Assembly (NCBI RefSeq): GCF_003597125.1
Contig: NZ_QYYA01000003.1
Coordinates: 69,846-126,595 of the forward strand
Length of the DNA stretch: 56,750 bases
Source: Alcanivorax profundi
GTDB taxonomy: Bacteria > Pseudomonadota > Gammaproteobacteria > Pseudomonadales > Alcanivoracaceae
Direction: 5' to 3'
Notes under the pieces: model-generated
What the model saw: the letters and a program-made list of their open reading frames with translations, nothing else
Told to the model about the DNA's origin: nothing
Databases searched by the model: none
In this document: one piece after another, positions 46,189 through 54,240 of the stretch
How the letters are laid out: every line of letters begins with the position of its first letter
Position numbering within the stretch: position 1 is the stretch's first letter
Position numbers and translations under genes: made by a program

Positions 46189-46384
46189 TGTAGGAGTCCA
46201 GGCTTGCAGGGCGATTCAAGCGATAGCGAGATAAAACGTGTCGAGTCTGGAGTTCCGCAAGGCAAGGATAGTGATCTTGAACCTGCCACCGATTCTGGAC
46301 TTTCGTAATTTGTTACTCGAACTCCGCCTTTGAAATCCTTACCTCGCCAAGGCTCGGATTGCCCTGCAAGCATGGGTTCCTACA
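46189..46384. repeat. Inverted REP-type pair after amiB
   Basis: Arms 46189-46215 (TGTAGGAGTCCAGGCTTGCA...) and 46358-46384 are inverted copies matching at 23 of 27 positions, enclosing about 140 bp with further partial inverted pairing. The unit resembles the TGTAGGAGC...GCTTGC REP units of pseudomonads. Confidence 0.6.
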
Positions 46385-46433
46385 GGGAGAAGCCAGCGCA
46401 AGTAGAGGAAAGCGGAGTTAAGTGTAATGACGC

Positions 46434-46472
46434 CAACAGGCCCGTCTGGTTTACCCGGCGGGCCTGTTGGGT
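46434..46472 (+). terminator. Probable terminator of the importer/amidase unit
   Basis: An 11-bp stem CAACAGGCCCG/CGGGCCTGTTG with a 14-base loop, followed by GGTTCTT. The T run is weak. Confidence 0.55.
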
Positions 46473-46536
46473 TCTTGAAAACATGACCCGCTTGCAAGGC
46501 GGGGGCGTGTTGCGTAGGGCGTGTAGCGGCCATCAA

Positions 46537-46603
46537 TACGTCAAATGACGTACCCCAAGTGGGACATGGGCGAATGGTGGCCATGACAGGATTTGCCGAT
46601 AGT
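46537..46603 (+). promoter_or_regulatory. Palindromic operator and promoter of fmdA-fmdB
   Basis: A perfect palindrome TACGTCAAATGACGTA (46537-46552), then 18 bp, CGAATGG (46571-46577), 20 bp, and GATAGT as a -10-like hexamer (46598-46603). Box order and spacing are identical to 38742-38808 upstream of urtA, while the spacer bases differ, which argues for selection. It is the likely binding site of the LuxR-type regulator at 34317-35210. Confidence 0.68.
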
Positions 46604-46671
46604 GATTCCGGAACGACGGGATTGCCTTTTCTGGTTGGCAATCCCCGTGTCAAACCGGAGGAGAGCACACC

Positions 46672-47901
46672 ATGGCTGAAACGATCATCAAGATTGACCT
46701 GAACCAATCCCCTTACGAGAACGAGAATATTCATAACCGCTGGCACCCGGACATCCCCATGGCAAAAATGGTGAAGCCCGGTGACGACTTTATTCTGGAA
46801 TGTCACGACTGGACCGGTGGCCAGATCAAGAATGATGATTGCGCCGATGATGTGCGTGATGTGGACCTGACCCAGGTGCACTTTCTTACCGGCCCGGTCG
46901 GTGTGGAAGGCGCAGAGCCCGGCGACCTGCTGGTGGTGGATATTCTGGATATCGGCACCTTTGACGAAAGTCAGTGGGGTTTCAATGGTTTCTTCTCCAA
47001 GCAGAATGGCGGCGGTTTCCTGACGGAACACTTCCCGGAAGCGCAGAAATCCATCTGGGACTTCAACGGCATGTTCACCAAGTCCCGCCATATTCCCAAT
47101 GTGGAATTCGCCGGCCTGATTCACCCGGGCCTGATCGGCTGTCTGCCGTCCAAGGAAATGCTCGACGAGTGGAACACCCGTGAGAAAGAACTCTACGACA
47201 CCGAGCCCGATCGCGTGCCGGGGCTGGCCAACCTGCCCTACGCGGACACCGCCCACATGGGCAAGTTGAGCGGTGATGCCAAGGCCAAGGCTGCTGCAGA
47301 AGGTGCCCGTACCGTGCCGCCTCGCGAGCACGGCGGTAACTGTGACATCAAGGATCTGTCCCGTGGCTCCCAGGTGTACTTCCCGGTCTATGTGAAAGAC
47401 GCCGGTCTGTCCGTGGGGGATCTGCACTTCAGTCAGGGCGACGGTGAAATTACGTTCTGCGGCGCTATCGAAATGGCCGGCTGGATTCACCTGCGCGTCA
47501 ACATCATCAAGGGCGGCATGGAGAAGTACGGCATCAAGAACCCGATCTTCAAGCCCAGCCCCATGGCGCCGAAGTATGACGACTACCTGATCTTCGAAGG
47601 TATTTCCGTGGATGAGGAAGGCAAGCAGCATTATCTGGATGTGCATGTGGCCTATCGTCAGGCCTGTCTGAACGCCATCGAGTACCTGAAAAAATTCGGT
47701 TACACCGGAGCCCAGGCTTATGCATTACTGGGATGCGCCCCCGTACAGGGGCATATCAGTGGGGTAGTGGATGTCCCCAATGCGTGTGCAACGCTCTGGT
47801 TGCCTACGGACATCTTCGACTTCGATATCAAGCCGGGGATGGATGGACCGCAACACAGCGTGGCAGGCAGTACCGACGTGCCGCTGTCCAAAGACAAGTA
47901 A
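46672..47901 (+). CDS. fmdA: Formamidase
   Basis: 409 residues, matching the Methylophilus FmdA family in length and sequence style. It hydrolyses formamide (and, more weakly, other short amides) to formate and ammonium. Conserved parts are the N-terminus (IIKIDLNQSPYENENIHNRW), AGLIHPGLIGCLPS near 144-157, PREHGGNCDIKDL near 217-229 and LLGCAPVQGHISGVVD near 357-372. This is the FmdA/AmdA acetamidase-formamidase family, unrelated to AmiE. It is the first gene of a short unit with fmdB and has a GGAGGAG ribosome site. Confidence 0.95.
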   Translation: MAETIIKIDLNQSPYENENIHNRWHPDIPMAKMVKPGDDFILECHDWTGGQIKNDDCADDVRDVDLTQVHFLTGPVGVEGAEPGDLLVVDILDIGTFDESQWGFNGFFSKQNGGGFLTEHFPEAQKSIWDFNGMFTKSRHIPNVEFAGLIHPGLIGCLPSKEMLDEWNTREKELYDTEPDRVPGLANLPYADTAHMGKLSGDAKAKAAAEGARTVPPREHGGNCDIKDLSRGSQVYFPVYVKDAGLSVGDLHFSQGDGEITFCGAIEMAGWIHLRVNIIKGGMEKYGIKNPIFKPSPMAPKYDDYLIFEGISVDEEGKQHYLDVHVAYRQACLNAIEYLKKFGYTGAQAYALLGCAPVQGHISGVVDVPNACATLWLPTDIFDFDIKPGMDGPQHSVAGSTDVPLSKDK

Positions 47902-47922
47902 ACGGATAGAGAGGAGCTGATC

Positions 47923-48252
47923 ATGCCGTTGTATGACTACAAGTGTGCCGAACACGGTTTGTTTCACGATCTGGTGCCCATGCAGGCCTCAGGCGAGTGC
48001 GCCCCTTGCCCCAGCTGTGGCGCGCTGTCTGCACGGGTCATCATGGTGGCGCCGGAGTTGCTGGACATGGCCCCGGAAAAACGCGATGCCATGGCGCGTA
48101 ATGAAAAGGCCGCACATGAACCGCGTCACGGCAATCAAGCATCGGAGAAAGAGCAGGGCTGCTGCCATCACAAGCGCAAGTCCAAGCTGTTCTATACGGC
48201 AGAGGGCAACAAGATGTTCCCGTCCGCCCGGCCCTGGATGATCAGTCACTAG
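47923..48252 (+). CDS. fmdB: FmdB-type zinc-ribbon protein
   Basis: 109 residues. The N-terminal MPLYDYKC begins an FmdB zinc ribbon with Cys8 and CPSC at 29-32; the second ligand position is His11 where Cys is usual. A C-terminal Cys/His cluster (GCCHHKRK) and the ending FYTAEGNKMFPSARPW are also seen. In Methylophilus FmdB was proposed to regulate formamidase; a direct mechanism is not known. It lies 21 bp after fmdA, with terminator 48288-48315 downstream. Confidence 0.88.
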   Translation: MPLYDYKCAEHGLFHDLVPMQASGECAPCPSCGALSARVIMVAPELLDMAPEKRDAMARNEKAAHEPRHGNQASEKEQGCCHHKRKSKLFYTAEGNKMFPSARPWMISH

Positions 48253-48287
48253 AAGTATCAGGTTTATCGGCAGTAAACCTTCCCTTG

Positions 48288-48315
48288 CGGGCAACTGGAT
48301 GTTGCCCGTTTTTTT
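48288..48315 (+). terminator. Terminator of fmdA-fmdB
   Basis: An 8-bp stem CGGGCAAC/GTTGCCCG with loop TGGAT, followed by a run of T. Confidence 0.9.
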
Positions 48316-48363
48316 ATGCGGTCTACCGATTGCTCACGCTGCCCCACAAGATTTGGAGATTCG

Positions 48364-49407
48364 CTAGTGTGAGGCGGACTGGATGCGTTCCAGTGCCGCG
48401 ACCCGTTGTTGTTCTGTCTCGCTGAACATGGCATTGCGTAGTTGCGCCAGTTGCTGTTCCTGATCCTGCCGGGATAAACCAGATGACTGAATCACCTGAC
48501 GCTGCCCATGGTAGTCGTCCAGCCGCTGTTGCCAGTCTTGTCGCTGTTGGTCCAGTGCCTGCAGGCGCAAGGCTGCAGCATCACCGAAGCGTTGCTGATG
48601 GAGGACAAACAGATCGGCGTCGTTGGCACCAGCATCGCGAAGTTGCTGCTCATCCTGTTGCAGGGTCTGCAGGTTGGTTTGTTGTTCGAGCTGTTGCGCC
48701 AGATGCGCCGGGAGCGACTGTCGAAGCGTGCTCAGGGCTCGGGCTTTTTCCCGGTCGTCCATGGACGATGCCAGAATGTCATGGCGCTGAAGGCTGAAGC
48801 GGTCGTAACGGTCTTCGTCGGCAAACAGGGCAGCGGCATCGTCTGCGCCAAAGGTGTCATTACGCAGTCGTTGTCGCAGGGCCAGCTGACCGCGGATAGT
48901 GCCGCTGCCGGTGGCGGCATACTCGCCGCTGGCAAATTGCTGCCGATAGCGCTGATAGCGGTCATACAAGGCGAGCAAATCGTCTGCGGCAGCCTCGCCA
49001 GCGTTGCCTGTCGCCCATTGCTGCATGAGGTCACGAATCCGGGCGTCGGGCATTTCCCCGCTGAGAGACAGAAAGTAATCCATCACGGCCTTGCTGTTGC
49101 TGTCGACCACCAGTCGCCCGGCCTTGTTGATCGTGAGGGTGGCGGGCACGGTGGTGCCAGACAGGGAGGTGCTTTTCAATTGTTTGGTCAATTGTTCGGT
49201 CAGTCGTGCAGCCAGTGGCGCCGGGGCGGTTCGAGGTTGTGTGTTTGCGGACGTGGAGTATGTCGGTGCCTCAGGCGCAACGGTGGTGTGTGCCAGGCTC
49301 GTGTTGCCCGGGTAAAGAGCATCAGGCACGGGCAGGCGTTTGAGGGCAATAAAGACGCTACAGGCCAGTATCAGCACTGTGGTAAGCAATGCCAGGTGTC
49401 GTTTCAT
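48364..49407 (-). CDS. Lipase foldase (lipase-specific chaperone)
   Basis: 347 residues. An N-terminal membrane anchor (about 5-22) is followed by a Pro/Ala/Thr-rich linker (about 40-65) and a long helical, Gln-rich periplasmic domain. The family motif around RxxFDYFLSALGE appears as SKAVMDYFLSLSGE (105-118), so Arg and Phe of the consensus are Lys and Met. Foldases of this family (Lif/LimA) wrap around and fold their cognate lipase in the periplasm before type II secretion. It lies 45 bp downstream of the lipase gene, the standard order. Confidence 0.88.
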   Translation of the reverse strand: MKRHLALLTTVLILACSVFIALKRLPVPDALYPGNTSLAHTTVAPEAPTYSTSANTQPRTAPAPLAARLTEQLTKQLKSTSLSGTTVPATLTINKAGRLVVDSNSKAVMDYFLSLSGEMPDARIRDLMQQWATGNAGEAAADDLLALYDRYQRYRQQFASGEYAATGSGTIRGQLALRQRLRNDTFGADDAAALFADEDRYDRFSLQRHDILASSMDDREKARALSTLRQSLPAHLAQQLEQQTNLQTLQQDEQQLRDAGANDADLFVLHQQRFGDAAALRLQALDQQRQDWQQRLDDYHGQRQVIQSSGLSRQDQEQQLAQLRNAMFSETEQQRVAALERIQSASH

Positions 49408-49452
49408 GATGCGCTCCGGTCAACGGCGGGGCAGAGCCCCGCCGTGGGGGGC

Positions 49453-50409
49453 TTACAGGCCTGCGTTTTTCAGGCGGTTGGCATGGTTGCGGTACAGGGT
49501 CTTGGGATCGGTTTCCCAGCCCATCAGCCCAAACAGCTGGCGAATGGCGTCAGCGTGGTTGTGGTTGTAGTTGTGGCGAATGGGTTTGCCCAGATACATG
49601 CCACACACTGGTAGTACGCCGTCATGGGCTTCGCCATTGCTGAAGGCAAACTGGGTCACGGTGACCAACAGGGAATCAAACGGATCGAACAGGTTGGTAT
49701 GCACGCCGTCACCCCCCCAGGACCAGTAGCGCACGCCATTTACCGTGTGCTGGCCGCTGGTGCCACAGGCTGAGGTTGGCATGGCCTGTGGGTAACGCTG
49801 GTTGAATGCGGCAAGCCCTTCGGTGGTGGACGTTGCCAGGACATCGCGGGTGGATTGGTCCCCCGGATTGGGGCCGCCCGACAGGCTTTCCCAAAGCGCG
49901 CCAAAGGCATTACCGATGCTGTTGGCCAGGCCTTCGGTGATGCTGCCTTCCGGTACGACACCGCGGATCACATCCGCGACGGCGGTACCCCGGTTTTCAC
50001 CGTGTACTGAGGTCACGGATGCAATCAGGTCAGGGCGGACGGCGGCCACATAGCGGGAGGTGGGCGAGCCCTGGGAATGAGCGATCAGATTGACTTTTTC
50101 CGCGCCGGTGACCGCCAGATAGTTCTCGATCTGGACGATCAGCTCTTCACCCCGGTATTCGTTACTTTGCAGGGCGCTGACATTGCTTTCGTAGACCTCG
50201 GCGCCGTAGTCGCGCATGTCATCGGCAATACCATAGAAGTAATCGATGCCTGCGATGTCATCGAAGGCAATGATGCCGCCTACCAGTACGATGGGGTATC
50301 GGGTGTCGGCGTAGCTTTTGTCTTTGCCAAACCACCACCAGGCATGGGCCTGGGACGTTGTTGCGCACAGTATCAGGGCCGCGCAGAGCCCGCGTAGCGT
50401 GATCGACAT
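49453..50409 (-). CDS. Secreted triacylglycerol lipase, foldase-dependent family
   Basis: 318 residues with a signal peptide (1-23). Alpha/beta-hydrolase triad candidates are Ser112 in AHSQGS, Asp263 in AHDGVLPVC and His285 in YNHNHADA; Cys215 and Cys269 could form the conserved disulfide. The oxyanion-region motif is VLVGGIIAFD, with Gly44 where family I lipases normally have His of HG. It is exported by Sec, folded by the next gene product and presumably secreted to attack lipids outside the cell. It is divergent from an AraC-type regulator across a 164-bp spacer. Confidence 0.9.
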   Translation of the reverse strand: MSITLRGLCAALILCATTSQAHAWWWFGKDKSYADTRYPIVLVGGIIAFDDIAGIDYFYGIADDMRDYGAEVYESNVSALQSNEYRGEELIVQIENYLAVTGAEKVNLIAHSQGSPTSRYVAAVRPDLIASVTSVHGENRGTAVADVIRGVVPEGSITEGLANSIGNAFGALWESLSGGPNPGDQSTRDVLATSTTEGLAAFNQRYPQAMPTSACGTSGQHTVNGVRYWSWGGDGVHTNLFDPFDSLLVTVTQFAFSNGEAHDGVLPVCGMYLGKPIRHNYNHNHADAIRQLFGLMGWETDPKTLYRNHANRLKNAGL

Positions 50410-50573
50410 GGTGTTCTCCTGTTTATTGTTATGCAGCCGGCGCCGGGCTGAGTATTTCGTGTCGACGATTGGACTATAGGCAGGTTCGGTGGTACTAAAC
50501 TTGTAAGAATTCGGGCATCAATTTGTCATCTGTGATGCGGCTCGCAAACCGGGCAAAAGAGAGAAAAACAACA

Positions 50574-51383
50574 ATGACAACGGATCATGGGCCAGTCTTG
50601 TCGCCGAGTGCGACGCTCTACTTATGGCCGCAGCGCACGCTCTATCTGGGCTTTATCGGGCCGCTATCGGCGCTCACCCAGGGGGCTCACACGTTACTGG
50701 TCGGCCTCGATGACGCGATTCCGTTTACCGTGGGTGCGCAGACAGTCACCGCGGGGTGTGCGCTGGTGCCTGCGGGTTTGACCTTTTCCGCCGAGGCGGG
50801 TGAGGGGCGTATCGCCTGTTGTTTTCTGGATCCCCTGGGCCGTGATTTGCGTTTTCATCAGAGCCGTATGCATCGTGACCCTTCCGGCCTTTACTTGCCT
50901 GTAGAGCCAATGGAAGAGGCGCGAAAATTACTGGTTGGTTTGTTTGAGACAGAGGCGCTGGCCAACCAGGCATACACGGCTTTGCAAGGGGTCTTGTTCC
51001 CGGCGGAGAGTGACGTTGTATTGGGCTTCGAGTTTGACGAACGGGTACGTGTGGTGATCGAGCGGATCCGCCAAGACCCCACGGATAACCTTTCCAATGA
51101 TGCCCTGGCGCAGACTGTTGGGCTGTCAGGTGATCGCCTGCAACGTTTGTTCAAGGACGCCACGGGGATTCCGATTCGTCGCTATCGGCTCTGGCATCGT
51201 CTGTTTGTGACATCGACCATGATGGCCATGGGCAGTAGTTTGACGGAGGCCGCACTGGCGGCTGGGTTTTCGGATTCTTCCCATCTCACCAATGTATTCA
51301 GGAACATGCTGGGCATGAGCCCGTCTACGGTATTACGGCGCTCCAGGCAGATCCGCATTCTGGTGGGCAGCGAACCTGAATAG
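50574..51383 (+). CDS. AraC-family regulator divergent from the lipase operon
   Basis: 269 residues from ATG 50574 (site GAGAGAAA); the open frame reaches 50523. The N-terminal part (about 1-155) is a cupin-like sensor segment (SPSATLYLWPQRTLYLG, GAQTVTAGCALVPAGLTF). The C-terminal AraC domain (about 165-260) shows LSNDALAQTVGLSGDRLQRLFK and LTEAALAAGFSDSSHLTNVF. Its divergent position makes the lipase/foldase operon a natural target, but that is inference. It ends about 80 bp before mpl. Confidence 0.85.
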   Translation: MTTDHGPVLSPSATLYLWPQRTLYLGFIGPLSALTQGAHTLLVGLDDAIPFTVGAQTVTAGCALVPAGLTFSAEAGEGRIACCFLDPLGRDLRFHQSRMHRDPSGLYLPVEPMEEARKLLVGLFETEALANQAYTALQGVLFPAESDVVLGFEFDERVRVVIERIRQDPTDNLSNDALAQTVGLSGDRLQRLFKDATGIPIRRYRLWHRLFVTSTMMAMGSSLTEAALAAGFSDSSHLTNVFRNMLGMSPSTVLRRSRQIRILVGSEPE

Positions 51384-51462
51384 CGCTTTATGTAGAATAA
51401 CGTCAACCATTCCCGATGCCGGGTTCGCCCCGGCACGTTCTGACCAACAGGCAGTTTTGTTC

Positions 51463-52815
51463 ATGCATATTCATATTCTCGGCATCTGCGGTACCTTCAT
51501 GGGTTCTCTGGCCCAGCTGGCCAAGGCCCAGGGGCATCGTGTCACCGGCAGTGACCAGAATGTTTATCCCCCTATGAGCGATCAGTTGGAAGCGGCGGGG
51601 ATTGAATTGATTCAGGGCTATGACCCGGCTCAACTGGATCCCGCTCCGGATCTGGTGGTGATTGGCAATGCCCTGAGCCGTGGCAATCCGGCTGTAGAAG
51701 CGGTGCTTGATAAGGGCCTGGCGTATACCTCCGGGGCGCAACTACTGGAAGAAGTTGTCTTGCCAGGGCGCTGGGTACTGGCAGTGTCGGGGACTCATGG
51801 AAAGACCACCACCAGCTCCATGCTGGCCTGGATTCTGGAGTATGCCGGGCTCAAGCCCGGCTATCTGATCGGTGGGGTGCCGGGCAATTTTGGTGTCTCG
51901 GCCCGCCTCGGAGAGACGCCGTTCTTTGTGGTGGAGGCGGATGAATACGACACCGCATTTTTCGACAAGCGTAGCAAGTTTGTGCATTACCGCCCACGTA
52001 CCGTGATCCTCAACAATCTTGAATTTGATCACGCCGATATCTTTGCCGATCTGGCGGCTATCCAGACCCAGTTTCATCACCTGATTCGCACTGTGCCGTC
52101 CAGTGGCCGGTTGATTCTTCCCCATGGCGAAGCGGCTCTCGAAGAGACGCTGGAAAGAGGGTGCTGGAGCGAGGTCGAGCGTTTTGGAGAAGAGCAAGCG
52201 CTGGGATACCGCCTGGACAGCGAAGATGGGTCTGTTTTTACCGTGCTGGAAAATGGTGAACCAGTCGCCAGGGTCAACTGGGAGCAAACTGGCAGGCATA
52301 GCGTGAATAACGGTATGGCGGCCCTGTTGGCTGCCCGCCACGTGGGAGTAACCCTGGCCGATGGCACGGCGGCGCTTTGCGAGTTTGTGGGCGTGAAGCG
52401 GCGTATGGAATTGCGCGGCGAGGTGAGCGGTGTGAAGGTATACGATGACTTTGCCCATCACCCGACAGCGATCGCAACCACCCTGGACGGCCTGCGCCGC
52501 AAGGTCGGTGAGGGCAAGATTCTGGCCGTGATTGAACCGCGCTCCAATACCATGCGAATGGGTAGCCACAAGTCCGCATTGGCGGCCAGCACTGGCTGTG
52601 CCGATGAGGTAATCTGGTACCAGCCGCCGGGATTGGATTGGTCGCTGGAATCTGTATTGGCGGAGGCGCCGGTGCCTTCATCCGTCAGTGATTCGCTGGA
52701 CGATATCATTGCCCGGGTTGCCACGCACAAGGGGAAGAGCCTGAGTGTGGTGGTCATGAGTAACGGAGGCTTTGGTGGCATTCACCAGAAGCTGCTGGAT
52801 GCGTTGGCAGACTGA
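51463..52815 (+). CDS. mpl: UDP-MurNAc:L-Ala-D-Glu-meso-DAP ligase
   Basis: 450 residues from ATG 51463; an in-frame TTG at 51457 is less likely. It attaches recycled murein tripeptide to UDP-N-acetylmuramate in the cytoplasm, feeding peptidoglycan recycling. It is a Mur ligase: N-terminal MHIHILGICGTFMGSLA, ATP loop SGTHGKTTTSSM (109-120), central VVEADEYDTAFFDKRSKF, YDDFAHHPTAI (about 327-337), and C-terminal IEPRSNTMRMG near 350. It is followed 32 bp later by a small membrane protein gene and ubiX. Confidence 0.95.
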   Translation: MHIHILGICGTFMGSLAQLAKAQGHRVTGSDQNVYPPMSDQLEAAGIELIQGYDPAQLDPAPDLVVIGNALSRGNPAVEAVLDKGLAYTSGAQLLEEVVLPGRWVLAVSGTHGKTTTSSMLAWILEYAGLKPGYLIGGVPGNFGVSARLGETPFFVVEADEYDTAFFDKRSKFVHYRPRTVILNNLEFDHADIFADLAAIQTQFHHLIRTVPSSGRLILPHGEAALEETLERGCWSEVERFGEEQALGYRLDSEDGSVFTVLENGEPVARVNWEQTGRHSVNNGMAALLAARHVGVTLADGTAALCEFVGVKRRMELRGEVSGVKVYDDFAHHPTAIATTLDGLRRKVGEGKILAVIEPRSNTMRMGSHKSALAASTGCADEVIWYQPPGLDWSLESVLAEAPVPSSVSDSLDDIIARVATHKGKSLSVVVMSNGGFGGIHQKLLDALAD

Positions 52816-52847
52816 GCCTGTAGCGATCATCAAGACAGGAGAGCGTG

Positions 52848-53306
52848 ATGTTCTGGTCCGTGTTGTGGGCGTCGGTGCACTACCTCAGCATTCTGATGTT
52901 GTTCGGATGTCTGTACGGCGAGTTACTGTTGTGGCGCACAGGCATCAATGAGCGCAACGTCAGAACCCTGTTGTGGCTGGATATTGGCTACGGACTGTCG
53001 GCGTTGTTCGTGCTTATCAGTGGTTTGGCCCGGGCTGGCTGGACCGAGAAAGGCCTGGATTTCTACATGGCCAACCCCTGGTTTCATGGCAAGGTGACGG
53101 TGTTTGTGCTGATTGCCTTGTTGAGTCTGTACCCTACCAAGGTCTTCATGGGATGGCGCAAACAGGTGAAAGCCGGGCATGTGCCAGAGATTGATCCAAG
53201 ACTGCAGAAAAATCTGCGAGGTGTACTGGTGGCGGAAATTCACCTGGTCACATTGATGCCCATTCTGGGTGCCTTGATGGCCCGTGGCGTTGGGATGGGC
53301 TCATGA
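52848..53306 (+). CDS. DUF2214 family membrane protein
   Basis: 152 residues with four predicted helices (about 4-24, 42-62, 78-95 and 123-143). The content ([47 protein letters not shown]) matches DUF2214, an inner-membrane family of unknown function distantly reminiscent of CopD-like proteins. ATG 52848 follows AGGAGAG. The stop overlaps the ubiX start as ATGA, so the two are translated together. Confidence 0.8.
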   Translation: MFWSVLWASVHYLSILMLFGCLYGELLLWRTGINERNVRTLLWLDIGYGLSALFVLISGLARAGWTEKGLDFYMANPWFHGKVTVFVLIALLSLYPTKVFMGWRKQVKAGHVPEIDPRLQKNLRGVLVAEIHLVTLMPILGALMARGVGMGS

Positions 53307-53905
53307 GTCAGCGTGTCACTCTTGCATTCACGGGGGCGTCTGGCGCGCCTTATGGACTTCGTTTGATGCAGTGCCTGTTGCTGGCGGACTGCGAGGTTTT
53401 TGTGATTCTGTCCAAGGCCGCGAAGGTGGTGATCGGGATGGAAACCGAGCTGGCCCTACCTGCCGGAACCGGCAAGACCGAAGCAGCGCTTCGGGAATGG
53501 GCAGATACCGATAAAGGCCGGCTGGTAGTGTGTGGCCTGGAGCAGTGGACGGCACCTGTGGCCTCGGGTAGCGGTGCGCCCGCTGCCATGGTGGTGTGCC
53601 CCTGTTCCACTGGAACGCTTTCTGCCATTGCCAGTGGTGCCAGCGACAATCTGATTGAACGGGCAGCCGATGTGGCAATCAAGGAAGGGCGCAAGCTGAT
53701 CCTTGTCCCAAGGGAGACCCCTTTCTCCGCGATTCATCTGGAAAACATGCTCAAGCTGTCGCGGCTGGGGGTGACCATCATGCCCGCCGCCCCCGGTTTT
53801 TATCACCAACCGGAAAGCGTTTCAGACCTGGTGGACTTTATGGTCGCCAGGCTACTGGACCACCTGGGTATCGAGCAAAGCCTCCTGAAGCGTTGGGGGG
53901 AGTGA
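53303..53905 (+). CDS. ubiX: Flavin prenyltransferase
   Basis: 200 residues. It prenylates FMN to make the prenyl-FMN cofactor of the UbiD decarboxylase in ubiquinone synthesis. It shows [17 protein letters not shown] at the N-terminus (FMN and phosphate binding), [26 protein letters not shown] near 98-123, VPRETPFS near 136-143 and [11 protein letters not shown] near 161-171. Together with coq7 at the other end of the window this is the second ubiquinone gene, but the two are not linked. Confidence 0.95.
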   Translation: MSQRVTLAFTGASGAPYGLRLMQCLLLADCEVFVILSKAAKVVIGMETELALPAGTGKTEAALREWADTDKGRLVVCGLEQWTAPVASGSGAPAAMVVCPCSTGTLSAIASGASDNLIERAADVAIKEGRKLILVPRETPFSAIHLENMLKLSRLGVTIMPAAPGFYHQPESVSDLVDFMVARLLDHLGIEQSLLKRWGE

Positions 53906-54240
53906 ATAATCAGCTACGAGCCAGGCTCAATGGGAATGGGAAACACAAAATAATTCCCTGATTTTATTAGAAGAACGGAAACGCCCTCCAGATCGTGGAG
54001 TTCGGCGTCAATAAATAATACAAGCAGCCGACAGGACGCATTGCAGCGGCGTAACGCACGCAGGGCGGCCCCGAAGGGGGAGCGAAGCGAGTAACCATGC
54101 TTGCATGGGGAACCGACCCAGCGAGGTGAGGATTCCAGAAACGCAACCAGCTCAACGGATCAACAAAGCCAGAGAACGACGGAATGCCTCTGCAATCAAT
54201 CTACCCACCACGTCCGTGATCAGGCAACGGGGGGTGGCCC
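53906..54240. other. Gap between convergent ubiX and tonB
   Basis: 335 bp. There is a weak hairpin GGGAA/TTCCC at about 53930-53960. A structured segment with GCCCCGAAGGGGG and CCATGCTTGCATGG palindromes follows (about 54060-54105). An open frame on the minus strand (53967-54155) lacks a ribosome site and looks like a translated repeat rather than a gene. It may be a repeat remnant or an RNA; unresolved. Confidence 0.4.

Noticed and set aside
53967-54155. 62-codon minus-strand frame between ubiX and tonB
   Set aside because: No ribosome site, odd composition, and it overlaps short palindromes; more likely a translated repeat.
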